Shown here: in pieces, positions 44,801 to 56,869 of the stretch
Layout: the number at the start of each line of letters is the position of its first letter
Numbering within the stretch: the stretch's first letter is position 1
Assembly: GCA_936450465.1 (NCBI GenBank)
Contig: OW388289.1
Coordinates: forward strand, 77,736,593-77,800,592
Direction: 5' to 3'
Length of the DNA: 64,000 bases
From: Gibbula magus
Lineage: Eukaryota > Mollusca > Gastropoda > Trochida > Trochidae
Program-made: the position numbers and the translations under genes
The notes under the pieces: generated by a model
Told to the model about the DNA's origin: nothing
What the model saw: the letters and a program-made list of their open reading frames with translations, nothing else
Databases searched by the model: none

Positions 44801-47800
44801 TAGGATTTTTGGGATAATTCACACAGTGGAGTTTTCTAGGATAGGTCCTTGACAATATACATAGCTGTATCGGTCGGGGTCAAACTGAATCCACGTACAT
44901 GTAAGATGATTTCATCTAGGGATTCGAACTCACAGTAACTTGACATACCTTATGTGTTCACGGGACCAAATACATTCATTACTGCCACACAAAACGTTTT
45001 CTTTAAATTGGTTCATTTTCAAAGTAGAAAAAAATCAAAAAGTTACCTGAGAACTGCTCTTAGAAGTAAACGTACCTGACTAGCTGAGGAAGGGTAGTCA
45101 GCTGACGACACGGTGTGCTGGTAAAAGTTCATACTGAAAGATAAGAAGCGCAAGCGCTATGATTGGTGTCCTGTTAGCACACAGCGTGTGTTACATCAGC
45201 ATAGCGATCACATCACTGGAGACTGCTGGGTTATTTGAGAATTTTATGTAGATATGATATTGAGATTGTCTTTCCGTCTGTTCATATGTCTGTGATTTGG
45301 AGACAGTTTGTACCTGAAACGTTGATGTCTAGGAGACTGAATCCTCAATAACTCGTTGTTTTATGTTGAAATAACCTATTATATACAGATATCACTTCCT
45401 CGCTGTAACCATGTACGTTTAATGATTAACCATTCATTTAGCATTGACTAAGTCCGTCCATGGGTATAAAACACAGGTAAGATGAGATTATAGTTTTATT
45501 TCCAATTAGGATGGATCAGTGGATTAACTACAGTATAATCTATATTCACCTGCAGGCCGCTGGGCAGTGACACGCATGTTCTTCTTTATTGAAGAATTTC
45601 ATTGTCTCTGTGATACACTCGACTGAAAGAAAGTATAAACTGTATTGAATAATCCTCTTTTTCGTTGCCATGGTAGTTAACATACATGTATATTCTATAT
45701 TCTTTTGCAAGAGTATCAATTAACTTCGAATAAACGGTTCGGGTTCAAATCCCATCAATGACACGGTGTCTTTACTTAATGTGTTCTACACCATTCATAC
45801 TGCCATCTTTTTCATAACCTAAAGACTCATTTATTCCGACAAGTCTTGCTTGAACATTCATGTTTTTCCCATCTCAGCGCTTTGAGCATTGCATTCATCC
45901 TGGATAGGCTTTCTAAAATTGACTACTTAGTTTATTAAAACATTGAATGATTCCATCATCCAATAGGGCTTAAGACTTCGGTATAAAGTGGTCACAAGTT
46001 TCAAATGGCAAGTTTCAAGTTTGTTTTATTAAGGGTTATTTGCTCATTAGATAAACGGGGGACTTGCGCTAAGTTATTTCTGAATCTTATAAGCTCATGC
46101 GCAAAAGAAACGTCAACAACGAAAATACTAGATTGTTTAATCCACGACCATCCAATGATAAATATGATTTTTAAAAAGCATGTCACCATCATACCTAGAT
46201 AATGGTTTGGGTCATATCAAAGTTTTACTTTGTTTTCTGATCACATAGTTGTTACTCTAACTGAGGTAAGAACGTGAATAACTTACAGTCAGTATCATTG
46301 CTGCACGGCCCGACCTTGTAGAGGCTGGAACTGGAGTAGCGGGTGTCGGAGCAGTTACACACAGACACGATCATACCTTGCAGACACGTCTTGAGGCATG
46401 CCTGAGACATGAGACAACAACGACAGGGGTGTTTGTGGAGGTGGTGAAGAAATTCATATGTTGATCAACAATTATGAATTCTATAGATTTATTTTTAATT
46501 ATAAAGTACTTTAAAAATGGGCGCATTGATAATTATGCATTTAAATAATGACTGACAACAACTAATTACGAAAATGAAAATGCACACATAATTACGCCAT
46601 GTTTTAGTCACAACGAAGTGTACAGGTCATCGAACATATGACAGGTTATTTAATCATTAAGTACCTCAAAAAGATATCTGTCAAATCGAAATGACAAGTC
46701 TTCATGTATGATCACAATTTTCACAATCCGGACGTTTAATATATTTGGATCCTTCAGATACTGAGATCTTCTAATGTGTATTTATACATGTATGTACACA
46801 TGTAGGTAACAGTAAGAGTTGCCGCATTGAGGATGTGCCTTGTGTGTGGATGTATGCATAGTAAAAGGAATACTACCCTTACAATTATTAGTAGTATATT
46901 AAGAAACGAACCTCGACCGTATACCGCCCCCTGTACGCCATCTTCCTCTTCAGTCCATGCGTGCACTCGCTGTACGGATCACCCAGTTTGTGAATTTTCT
47001 TCTGGAAACATGAGTTAAACAAACCAGTGTATTCTTCTTGCATATAGTTATACTAAGTTACTGTATGTTGCTTTGCATAATTTCATTTTACTTTGAGTAG
47101 TAATCAACAAACGTCAAGGCAAGAACACATAATGGGCACAATCGCCAGCTTCTCCTGAATTTAAAGTGCGCTTCTCATTTTAAATTGTTTTCAAAGTCCT
47201 CAAGCCACACATCAAACTTATTTAGGCTATCTCTGATAGTTCCTGCGAAATGTTGACCACTTTGAAGATACAATGAAAAAAAGAAGCAAGGACACTAATC
47301 CCAGACAAGATCATCGCGCGCATCTGATTTTCGGACTCCGTCAAGGTATTGGTACCCTAAAACCACACGCCAAATTTGATTATTTTATCTTAAACGGTTC
47401 CTAATAAGCTGTCCCCTTTATCTAGAACGGAGTTCATACCTATATCCTAATTCATTTTTTTTAAGTTGTTACCGGACGGGTAGAACGTGTTAACCATTAA
47501 TGATTTTGTCATTTACATTTCCATGGAATTGTTTTGTGGTTTACCATATTGACCATTGTTTTTGTTATATACAACATAAATATATCATTTTTAAATGTTA
47601 GAAGTAGCCGCGAACCATCATAAACAGTTAACCACCCTCCACTGAGTTGTTGTTTCTAAGCGCATTCATATGTATGCCAATGTGTTGTTTTACATACTGA
47701 ATATTCAATGAAAGAAACACGTTGAACGTTAATCACACACTATGCTACCAGGAACACACTAAACATGCAAATAATGGATATATCCAGTTTCGTGTCAATG

Positions 47801-50800
47801 ACGCTTTAGATTAACTTGATAGAAAGACCGAATGAATGTAAACTTCAAAATGCTGAAATAATGTTCATGATCGTTGAGTGCTTGCTTATAGAAAAGAATA
47901 GATCAATTGGCGAATACTTGAATGAATAGCGGATAGGGTTGTACTAACAATACGCTGATGAATTACACATTATTCTTCTAATGGTGTTGATGAAGCATGT
48001 TATTGATTGGGCTTCCTAATGTTGTGCCTGATAGTTAAAACTATACACACAGACATGCAGCCAGTGTACATCTATTCCTGTACACTGTGGTCCATACGGA
48101 CATATCTAGTTGCCGATCAACTTGTTCTGTCTAGGTGCCGATCAACTTGTTGTGTTATTTAGACAATAACTAACGATTGACGGGAAAGGACAGATTATCT
48201 TCCCCGAATTACAATAACTCCGCAATACCCGAGCCTTGGCGAAACAATTACAACATTAATTTAATGAAGGAAAGATTATATGTCATCCGCCGTCAGAATT
48301 TGGTTATTATCCATAATGGTAATGAAACATTTCATACAAAGGGGTTGAAGCTCACAATCAAGTTGGTTTAGTCCAAAACTCGGCACATGTATGCAAATGC
48401 TAATGACAACTACGGGAAACAAAATACAAGTATGAAAAATGCAGACAGATATATGATTGCAAGTTCAGGGAAAGGCCTTCTAATCACAAATACATAACCG
48501 GAAATTACCGGTTCCGACCAAGCGACCCGTTTATTGACACGGCCACAAAAAGTTTGTCAACTTTCGTAGTTTCATGTTGAAGATCGATGTGATATTGAAC
48601 AAAACGAATCTGCGTATCCATCCTAGCTTGTTTGTCACTAACGCGATGAAAATGATCTTAGGTAGTTGTAAATGAAGAGGACTTACAAGCCGGAGTCCTA
48701 CAGAGGTGAGTTTGCCTGGTGAGAGATCTATCCCATCATCCTCTGGGAAGGGGAAGTCGAAAGGGTCATGAACTGTCAGCCTCATTCCCGCTGTCTGGGT
48801 GAGGGAGCCGATATACTCGTCCTGCTCCACCACGAACTCTAGGTTCAACCCTGTAGGCATCATGTCAACATGGAGAACGTTTGATAAATAGTCACTATAT
48901 GCCCAGGTGGTGTATCAATATAACACTCACTATATGCTAATGTGATATATCACACTCTATGTAACAATCATTCTATGATGGACTTCATATCAGATTACTT
49001 CGTAAAGGCTTCCCTTGTGTCACGGGGCTTATAGGGACACTGCGTCGAGGATAAAAATGATTCCCATCTTTATCTCACTAAGCTGATAATAGTGTCTGCT
49101 AACGAGTTACGCTTCACTGCACTGTCTACATGCAGTAGTTTTTATTGCCAATTACGTCAATTGTATGTGACTTGTTAGCAGACATGTTAATCAACATAGG
49201 TAGATACACATGATCTGATTTTTATTGTCGACGTGTCCCTTTAAGATCCCAAACGAGGTGAGTCTAAGTTCCACCCGGACAGATAAATAAACAAGTAATT
49301 GTCACAAACGTGACCATTTCCCCCGCCACAATTAAAAAATGAGCTAAAAGGATGGACACACAGCTTGTACCGAGTAGTGACCATTACATGTTTCATTCAA
49401 GTATTGTTATTTATATCAAGAAATATTTTTGAAAATGGTCAAAGTCTACTACTGACCTTGAACATGATGTCAAGATCACCCAAATCGACTGGTGTCCATG
49501 TATTCCCCAAATAAAGACTGGTACTAAATTTGAAGCCTATAGGTGCAGCGGTTCATGAGGAATCGCGCTAAAAACATTTAAAAAACTGATCAATCTCGTA
49601 GTGACCTTGAAAATGAGGTCATGAGATGTCGTGCTAACAACATTTGACAAACAATCAAAGTTTTGTAGTGACCTTGAAAATAATGTCAAAGTCACCTAAA
49701 TCGACTGGTGTCTGCATATTCCCCAATTGAAGACTGATACAAAATGTGAAGACTCTAGGTGCATCGGTTCATGAAATATCGCGCTAACAAGAAACGGGAC
49801 GGACGTACGGACGGAGCTGAATACTATATCCCCCCGCTCCGCGCTTCGCGGCGACGGGGGACAATAAATAATAACTGGTCAGACAGAAAGCCAAGACAAG
49901 CAGATGCAGATGAATTAACAACATTTATTTCAGCATAGACAACTAATTAAGCTATACCACTGAGTGAACTAACATACCGGGAACATACAACACAAGGCTA
50001 ATAAACCAAGAACTCACAAGCGTGAAATATACACTGAGCTTATAATCACTCTGCTAACCAACCTAATGTATCTACCATCAAATACACATGTCACAGACAC
50101 GGCTGATTGATATTCTTACTGAAGATCACCGACTAAGATATCAGAGTAAGCAAATAAACAATGGACGGGATGAGGGGACGGGGAGACGGACGGAATCTAC
50201 TATAGCTGGGAGATAATGTCACTCACAGAGCGAGTTAAAAAGGTATTAAATTGCTGCACATAGTGCGAAGTAAAGCCCTAACATATATATAGAAGTTTAT
50301 TAGATAGTTATAAGAAAGCTTAAAATTATGGAAGAACACTAGTTGGTATAACAGGGATATAGATCAGTAACCCCACAACAGACACTTCAGTCAAGGATAG
50401 TTACCAACAGTATTCTAGCAAAAGTCCCAGTTCCAAGTTCCGTCTCCCGTCTCCCGTCTCCCGTCTCTCGTCTAGGGACTTCGGGTGGCGAAATGAAAAG
50501 TAAAACCTCGCAAGCTCGGTTTTACTTTTCATTTCTAGCCACCCTCAGGTGTTTGAAATGTCTACCAAAACCCGACCCTCGTGCTTTCTCCCTGACGTAA
50601 ATGAAGTTAAATCCTTTTATAAAAAAACCCTATATACATCAAATACAGAACTGGAAGAAGAGGTGGGTGTACAATGTAAGTTCAGGCCTTCAGGCGAGGG
50701 ATGACACAGATACAAAGATGGTACATGAGACCGTATTACGCGAGGGAGAAGTATACAACGTATTTATCTTTCCGTCATGTCAATAAAATTAGTATTATTA

Positions 50801-51782
50801 TAGATATTGCGTTTTGACTGCGAGTGACTGATCAGCTGATATCGCTTGAATGACCTTGACCGTAAACGTAAACAAAATGGCGTCATCCGTCTCGACTGAA
50901 ATGTTAAAAGTCGTATAACGTATTAATACAAGCTTTTACATGCCTTCAAACGAGTTAATATTAGTTTAATTGAGTGTGCAAACAATGCAAAATAAGATTT
51001 GTTTCCAAACCATGCTGCAAATAAGGCGAAAATGAATTTGTAATTAATAGACTGGTAAACAGTTGATCGAACTGTTCAAAACTCTGTACACCGCGTGCGT
51101 CATGTTATAACGTCATCTGACCATGACGCGACACCTACTCTTAGCTAGGAGCTGTTACTATGACCTCGGGGTACATAAAATATGTACACTGTGAGACTGA
51201 CGTGATACATAAGAAAAAACGTAACGACCGTTAGCCAATCAAAAACGAGTATTTCACTGTAAGGAAAGATAAAATGCTATATGTATGACTCCTACACTTT
51301 GTGATGACTTGGGAAACTCATTTGAAAAAGACATTTCTGTTGAGGAAATTACTTCTGCTGTCAGAAACATGAAAAATAACAAAAGTCCAGGAATTGACGG
51401 CTTTCAAATTGACTTCTTTAAATTTGTTTGGATTGTAAGATTTATCAAAGAGGTTTTTAAGTAAAAAGAGAATTGTCTTTAACTGTCAAAAGAGGAGTCA
51501 TAACTTGTACCCCTGAACCTAATAAAGACAGATCTTTTTTGAAACACTGGAGGCCGATTACCCTTTTGAATACTCTTTATAAAATAATCACTTGTATAAC
51601 AAACCGCTTTCACTTATTCATGGAAAACAAACGGGATTTATTCAATGCATAAATATTGAAAACACAAAACTCCTCTATGATGTAATGTTCGACATCAGAA
51701 GAACACATATTTCGGGATGGCTGATTTTGATTGACTTTGAAAAAGCTTTTGACACTTCCAAGAAATGTATTGATTTAGTAGT

Positions 51783-51815
<33 letters not shown>

Positions 51816-54800
51816 ATTAAATGCAGATTGATGGAAAATTGATAATTTCATTACAGAGACATTGAATGCCTGCACGGCACACAGTAAACGAGTGTAATGT
51901 TATTAATCTAGTGTTTATCTGAACAATCAATGGTCGGTTGCAATGGTTCATGGTGGCTGGGATTTTAAGCAATACTTTAATGACATTTTGAAATGTGACA
52001 CTTCAAGTGATATTTTTGATCGAGACTGAGCTAGTTCCCGACAACTAGTTTTGGAAACAATTAGGATAATTGATCTAAATCATGTTTTATACACCGACCC
52101 GAACTGCAAAAACAAAACCTTATTGTCACCAAGTCCCGCGTGTTTGAAATTGTGATCAACTCGTGTTGATATCATAACAATCTCATTGAAATTAATGGAA
52201 CTATAAACACTCATCGTCGAGGCTTAGAAAGCATCGCTATCGGAACAATATGAATACAGGTATTTGACCGGTTGCATTTTTGGAGGATGAGAAGTCAGAG
52301 AAAAGATTACATAATGACCCCCGTGGAGCAGTACACAGATCGAAAAGCAGCGAGATTGGATAACGTACTATCTGAGTTTGAGATTGACGTCAGTAGACAC
52401 TTGACAGAGTTCTCCCAAACACATTGGCAGATCTTAAAGGCCGGTTTTCACTGTACGATTTGTTGTTACATTAGGTGCACTTTGAGAACATCCAAGTAGT
52501 ATCGACACCTGCTGTATATACAATTTGTGTTGATACTACTGGTTGTATCTACAAATCGCACAGTTTGAACAGACATTTTGTGATTTATTTATGCATCACT
52601 TACCAAACTGTGGTCCTGTTCTGAAGGATCGCGCTACCTTGCCAGTCGCCATCCCATTGAATGTGTAGCAGTTACCGTAATATGCGTTGTAAAATGTTGA
52701 AAACTGTCTGGAATAAATGAAGACATACAGAAGCTATAAAACGAGATTAAATGTAAAAGCATTTAATACATTTAAAGTTCAATAATGAAAATTTATGAGG
52801 TTAAAATCTATATGCTGAATATGTTATACTACTAAGTAAAATAAGATTGTGTTTAACATGACGTCATCGTAGAAGAAAACAATAGCGTTTCGGGATAGGG
52901 TAATCACCAATTGCCGATTAAGATCAATAAATTTGTGTGCATAATTTCCGAAACAAAACAAGAAAAACTCGTCTAGGGAAGTAGTGTATCCCTTCTGTAT
53001 TCGTTGAAAGATATTTTCTTCACTTGAACTATTAATAAACAAGGTAGCTGACAAAACTATAACATATCCTCTACAACAAGTATACAATTACAAAACAAGA
53101 GTGCTCTTAGAACACAAGAACCCCCGGGGTTTGTCCAATTGTTACACAAACTATCCGCCAAATAAGCAGTTAAAATGTAAGGGTAATTTACGAAATATTA
53201 CGACTTATCATCTAGATATGCATTTATCGTGATCTTTGATAAGCTTGAAAATTATGACATTGTTTGAATGATCCAGTGAAAATAAATAAGCATGTCAAGG
53301 TCACAAGGTAAAATATTTTGACCTCAGTATGTGACATTAGAAACAAAAGGTCAAGGTTAGATGACAAAGAAATATGACTATTCCAATGGTCAATGTCACA
53401 AACATGTTAAGTTACAAAGACATATCAAAAGTTTGAGCCAAGCTTAGTTAAGTATAGCCTACAGTATGAAATCTGAACGCTGGGCGCTCAAAGTCAAGGG
53501 CCATAACTCTAAAGATATGCATTCGATTTGTCAACTGAAATCACAAGTCATGTATATCTATATCATGTGTAGAGTTTCAGAAGGATTGATCCACAAACTG
53601 TGAGAGAACTTGGTATCAGGTATTGTCAGTCTGAAATTGTAAAGCAGAGTTCTCTAAGTCAACGGTCATAACATAATATACATTCGACTGGTCCCAAAAA
53701 GACACATGTGTATCACCGATGTAAAAGTAAAAACAGACGTACGGACGGACGGGTTTCGCTAAAGCAACGACAATAAGCCCTGGATCTCACCCGGGGGTTA
53801 AAAACTTGTTCACATTTGCTGCGTTGTCACTTAACGCAGCCATGGTATCGTGCTAAATGTTAGTTTGACGTTATGATATGTGACTTCTCTCTCACGCTTT
53901 CCGTGGAGCACCATATTGGGCAGCTTTACATAGCTGAAATTAAGGCCAATACAAACTAATTATCATTTTACTTGACAAAACAGATGTCCTGAGCACATCA
54001 GAACAATTATCTACGTCATTACGTACTTGGTGGAGCATGTTTCCCCGTTTATGGAGCAGGACTGGAGCATGTCGGTGAGTTGATGGCCCATCTTGAGTCG
54101 GGTGGTTACATTTACCTTCCTCATCGCCTTGCTAATCTGCTGGGCCAGGGCGGACTGACCAGTCTCCTGGCCCTCGGTCAACCATTCCACCGCGTCCGGT
54201 TGATGGAACACTTCCTCCAAAGACGTCTGTACATATGTTACATACTATACTAGTGAGAGTATTCTTACGGTTAAATGAAACCAATACAACATATACACAA
54301 ACTATATTTCAACGAGGGTAAAACAACCGCACTGATAAATTTTCAGTTGTTGCAAATCGTTCAATATGGTCGAATAAACCAATTATTGCATTTTACTTAA
54401 CTAATAGACCAATATGAAGTTGGATATCCCAGGTGACCGACTTATCAGAAGTGAAATACCTAATACGTTTTGTAACTGGTCCATTATATCTTTAAACTTT
54501 TGACGATTTTGACATGTTTTTATTGGTCGGGGATAATGACCCACAAACGACACTTAAAAATCACATATTTGAAATACAAATCGATTTGTGTATTCTATGG
54601 GTTAGAATTGAAGGGACATAATCTTTGATATAACCGGGAATAGCATTAATGCTGAAATTCTAAAATTAAATTCAAACCGTCATTCAGGTTTATTCGGTAT
54701 TTCCCTGCACTTTTGGCGATTTTGTCTATTCATGAATACATATTTCTGATTTATCTCATATACATTTTACGGAATAATGATTACATTTATAGTTAACACT

Positions 54801-56851
54801 CACATCAAGTTGATCACTTGTAGTTCCATACATGTAGTCGTAGTTTCCTTGATATTCCCCATAGTTGTAGTAGTAGTAATACTCGCTACCACTCCCACTC
54901 CCACTCCAGTCCCCCGACCCACTTCCACTTCCGCTGTAATCCCCACTTCCTGTTCCTGATCCACTTCCGCTTGAATCACCACTTCCGCTCCCTGATCCAC
55001 TTCCACTCCCTGATCCACTTCCGCTTGAATCACCACTTCCGCTCCCTGATCCACTTCCGCTTGCATCACCACTTCCGCTCCCTGAACCGCTTCCGCTCCC
55101 GGAACCACTTCCACTTCCTCATCCACTTCCGGTGTAATCCCCACTCCCCGAGTAACTCCCCGTGGTTCCTTTCCAGATTAACGTACCGTTTTCATCATAA
55201 TAGTCATCATAATTATATTCCAAGCCTTTGTTAAAGGACTCTTCAGATTTATTCACAATATTCTGAATCTCTTCTCCACCAAAGTCGACTTTTGACTTCC
55301 GGAAAATATTGTTGTTACAGATGGTAACTGCTGGAAAGCGTAACGGCTCATAGTGTAGCTGTAAACAATTCAAAACAATTAGGTTAAATGTTCAAGTTTA
55401 CAGTATCAACATGACGTGAGTGATTTTTCTTTTCATTGATACGCTTTTCTTCCAAGCGTAAAAACCGGATGGGATAATGACCAGTCAAGGTAGATCACAA
55501 ACTTATCAGACAGAGCAGTTGATGATTCCAAAAACGAGATAATTTTATCGTAAAGTATACCTTAAGGACTATTGAGGATTGAAATAAAAAAAATAAAAAT
55601 TGAAAATAAAGCAATTGACTCTGTAGCTCATCAGGTTTAACATATACATTATATGAGAGCGGTATCAGTGCAACATAAGCTTTTCAAGCTTGTTTACCAA
55701 TCCGGTTCCTTTTCTTTTGGAAATAAATATGTTTAAACCATATGAGATTGATCATTTTAATTACCAAGAAATAATTATCAAAATCTTCAATTAATAATCT
55801 AAATTCGCATAGGAGACTGCACACATGTTTTCAGATAAGTTGGGCTTAGGGTCGCCTTTATTGGGGACCAAAGGGGCACCAACTGAAAATAGGTTTAAGG
55901 GCGTGGTCCTTGTGCTAGAATCACAAATCTACACTTTATAATCCTCATTAGCTACAATCTCATTTAAATCAGATCAGATTAAACGCAATGCTCCTACGTA
56001 GCTGCGTTTCTAATCTGGGTACTATCTTGGTTTTAAAATCAGATGGATGGAATCAGATTCTTCGTTCGTCATTCACGGTGGCCGTTCACCTTCAATATAT
56101 TCAATTATTCAGGGGCATTTTTAGATAATATGACAGTGAATGTATTTTTATTATAAGATGAAAGGCCACGGTGAAAGTTACCTGACATGACCTTTGCAGG
56201 GTAGTACTCTGATCGACAAAAACGGTATGAGTGTTGAGTTTGATCTGATTTAAATAACATTGCACAAGATTTCAGCTTTCTGTGGAAGTTCGTTTTAAAG
56301 GAGAAACTAGCTTTTGACCTTTTATCAGAGGCCCCAGGGTCATTACATGTTCAATTTATAATTCCTTTTGACCGCGAAATACACAACATTTCAATTCTCT
56401 AATCGTTCTGAAGAAGATGACATATTCTATGCTGTATAATCCCTATTGAGTTTTTTCACAAGATGCACAAGTCGAAAAAATCGAAAACGAGTAACGTTGC
56501 CCACGACGGACAGACGCTAGACCCTACGCCATGCGCCCATCGGACCTGTCAGGCCTGATGAGTTAAATAGATACCAATAATTAGCATGCATACCGTTATG
56601 ATTGTGTTCACAGGGTAGGACATAAACTTGACGTAAATGCCCCGAACTTGGTACACAAATAATCCAAAAGAAGCAAGGAAAACGATGGTGTAGAAAATTT
56701 TCTTGATGATATTAGCTGATATAGCGATGCGGTGAATGCCATGGCCGGACCAGTTCTCGGAGAAGCTGTGAGCTTCCGCCTTCAGCGAATCATTCATCGT
56801 CATCGTTGTGATCAGCGTGGTGCTGGCTCCATGGGTTCTATGTGGCGTCAT
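41647..56851 (-). CDS. ENaC/degenerin-family sodium channel, 11 exons
   Basis: Exons (minus strand): 56851-56594, 55358-54804, 54226-54027, 52707-52604, 48850-48687, 47001-46912, 46401-46287, 45622-45550, 45133-45047, 42817-42742 and 41829-41647. They total 1905 nt, 635 codons. Members form trimeric, amiloride-sensitive, usually Na+-selective plasma-membrane channels. The predicted protein has a cytosolic N terminus with the GHG gating motif (36-38), TM1 (about 49-69), FPAVTICN (94-101), Cys-rich extracellular domain (GNCYTFN, HACHCPAAC, then SSADYPS) and TM2 starting in DIGGQAGLLIGWS (581-593). All ten introns are GT-AG with phases 0,0,2,1,0,0,1,2,2,0. Two oddities: a Gly/Ser-rich insert of about 90 codons after residue 145, and an in-frame TGA at codon 166 (55119-55121). 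Without readthrough, splicing around it or an assembly error, the product would be truncated. The ligand is unknown. Confidence 0.95.
42742..42817 (-). CDS. Channel exon 10: palm strand before TM2
   Basis: Encodes DNLLKVQIFFESLQYEQISE and QPAYE, matching the family's LxKLxIYFExLxY segment. It enters in phase 2 and leaves in phase 0 at GTATGT. The acceptor lies only about 23 bases from the end of the inverted-repeat element at 42841-43367. Confidence 0.93.
42841..43367. mobile_element. Non-autonomous element with 38-bp perfect inverted ends
   Basis: 42841-42878 (starting ATAAACTCATCGGCAAAAGA) is the exact reverse complement of 43330-43367. The interior is AT-rich and noncoding. Perfect ends suggest a recent insertion. 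It sits in channel intron 9, immediately upstream of the exon 10 acceptor. Confidence 0.92.
43850..44090. repeat. Imperfect hairpin element in channel intron 9
   Basis: GGGTCGGCCATCTTGGATCTT near 43897 is matched by AAGATCCAAGATGGCCGACC near 43998. Outer flanks CCCTAGATAGT and ACTAGTTAGTATTTATCTAGGG also pair loosely. Confidence 0.7.
45047..45133 (-). CDS. Channel exon 9
   Basis: Encodes MNFYQHTVSSADYPSSASQV, then RLLLRAVL. The SSADYPS stretch matches the family's SxxxWPS segment after the Cys cluster. The donor CTCAG|GTAACT is used rather than the upstream CAG|GTACGT, because only GTAACT gives the phase needed for exon 10. Confidence 0.88.
45550..45622 (-). CDS. Channel exon 8: C-x-C-P-x-x-C cluster
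   Basis: A 73-nt exon encoding ECITETMKFFNKEEHACHCP, then AAC. The CHCPAAC block is the conserved thumb-domain cysteine cluster. Phase 1 in and phase 2 out match exons 7 and 9 exactly. Confidence 0.92.
46287..46401 (-). CDS. Channel exon 7: Cys-rich thumb
   Basis: Encodes ACLKTCLQGMIVSVCNCSDT, then RYSSSSLYKVGPCSNDTD. The CxxxC and CxC spacing fits the family thumb domain. The donor is GTAAGT, phase 1. Confidence 0.93.
46912..47001 (-). CDS. Channel exon 6
   Basis: A 30-codon exon encoding KKIHKLGDPYSECTHGLKRK. The DPYSEC stretch matches the family's PYGxC. The donor GAG|GTTCGT is weak but in phase 0 at both ends. Confidence 0.88.
48687..48850 (-). CDS. Channel exon 5: finger/palm region
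   Basis: Encodes GLNLEFVVEQDEYIGSLTQT, then AGMRLTVHDPFDFPFPEDDG and SPGKLTSVGLRL. GLxLxxxVEQxEY, then AGMRxxVHDP and PG, are hallmark segments of the family. The donor is GTAAGT. Confidence 0.95.
49430..49865. repeat. Dispersed repeat in channel intron 4
   Basis: Two diverged direct copies of about 200-250 bp share GTGACCTTGAAAATGA- and CACCTAAATCGACTGGTGTC-type blocks. The segment ends in GGACGGACGTACGGACGG and a short GC-rich hairpin (CCCCCGCTCCGCG against CGCGGCGACGGGGG). The composition resembles other dispersed repeats in the window near 50180, 53730 and 56500. Confidence 0.6.
50480..50545. repeat. Palindrome in channel intron 4
   Basis: GGTGGCGAAATGAAAAGTAA pairs with TTACTTTTCATTTCTAGCCACC around ACCTCGCAAGCTCGG. 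It is preceded by a short run of GTCTCCC units at 50442-50470. Confidence 0.8.
51286..51780 (+). pseudogene. L1-like LINE reverse-transcriptase relic
   Basis: Plus-strand segments encode NMKNNKSPGIDGFQIDFFKF, then KHWRPITLLNTLYKIIT, then KQTGFIQCINIENTKLLYDV and GWLILIDFEKAFDT. These are consecutive RT blocks of L1-type ORF2 (NxKSPGxDGFxxxFYK, WRPIxLLN, QxGFIxGRxIxxNxxLL, LxxIDFEKAFD). It contains stops and frame shifts, lies antisense in the channel's intron 4, and breaks off at a 32-base G run. Fragments at 51930-52250 may come from the same or a related element. Confidence 0.85.
51783..51814 (+). repeat. Homopolymer run of 32 G
   Basis: An uninterrupted G tract directly after the FEKAFD block of the LINE relic. 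The true length may differ, because such runs are error-prone in sequencing. Confidence 0.95.
52604..52707 (-). CDS. Channel exon 4: GNCYTFN block
   Basis: Encodes QFSTFYNAYYGNCYTFNGMA, then TGKVARSFRTGPQFG. YGNCYTFN is among the most conserved extracellular motifs of the family. Phase 2 in and phase 1 out. The donor is GTAAGT. Confidence 0.97.
53095..53810. repeat. Dispersed repeat in channel intron 3
   Basis: It runs from AGAACCCCCGGGG to CACCCGGGGGTTAAAAAC, with CAAGGTCAC-type segments inside and ACGTACGGACGGACGG near the end, as in the repeat at 49430. It is probably a non-autonomous element. No coding content. Confidence 0.55.
54027..54226 (-). CDS. Channel exon 3
   Basis: Encodes TSLEEVFHQPDAVEWLTEGQ and later LKMGHQLTDMLQSCSINGET. 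GHxLxDMLxSCxxNGxxC matches the family's GHxxxDMxxxCxFxGxxC. The donor GTACGT leaves phase 2. Confidence 0.94.
54804..55358 (-). CDS. Channel exon 2 with Gly/Ser insert and in-frame TGA
   Basis: 185 codons, phase 0 at both ends. It starts LHYEPLRFPAVTICNNNIFR, the family motif just after TM1, then an acidic stretch. From about codon 60 it becomes an imperfect Gly-Ser repeat with interspersed Asp, Thr, Tyr and Trp, followed by a Tyr-rich segment (SEYYYYNYGEYQGNYDYMYG). Codon 80, at 55119-55121, is TGA where GGA (Gly) is expected by the repeat pattern; the frame is otherwise open. The donor is GTGAGT. Confidence 0.93.
55374..56593. other. Channel intron 1
   Basis: Noncoding. GACGGACAGACGC near 56500 recalls the ends of dispersed repeats elsewhere in the window. 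No nested gene is seen. Confidence 0.6.
56594..56851 (-). CDS. Channel exon 1: N terminus and TM1
   Basis: Starts at ATG 56851. The first 30 residues are polar. ENWSGHGIHRI contains the His-Gly pair needed for gating in the family. Residues 49-69 form TM1, followed by YPVNTIIT. The frame stays open 14 codons upstream of the ATG, with an AG acceptor-like site inside (CTCCGCAG ending at 56868), so a further upstream exon or alternative start is possible. The donor is GTATGC. Confidence 0.92.
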
Positions 56852-56869
56852 GCGCGGCCCACAGCAGTC

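Noticed and set aside
54800..55144. A 114-codon minus-strand frame rich in Glu, Val and Ala
   Set aside because: It is the shifted frame of the Gly/Ser repeat in channel exon 2; the true frame is fixed by FPAVTICN upstream and by the splice phases.
54971..55234. A plus-strand His/Phe/Arg repeat frame
   Set aside because: Antisense shadow of the Gly/Ser repeat in channel exon 2.
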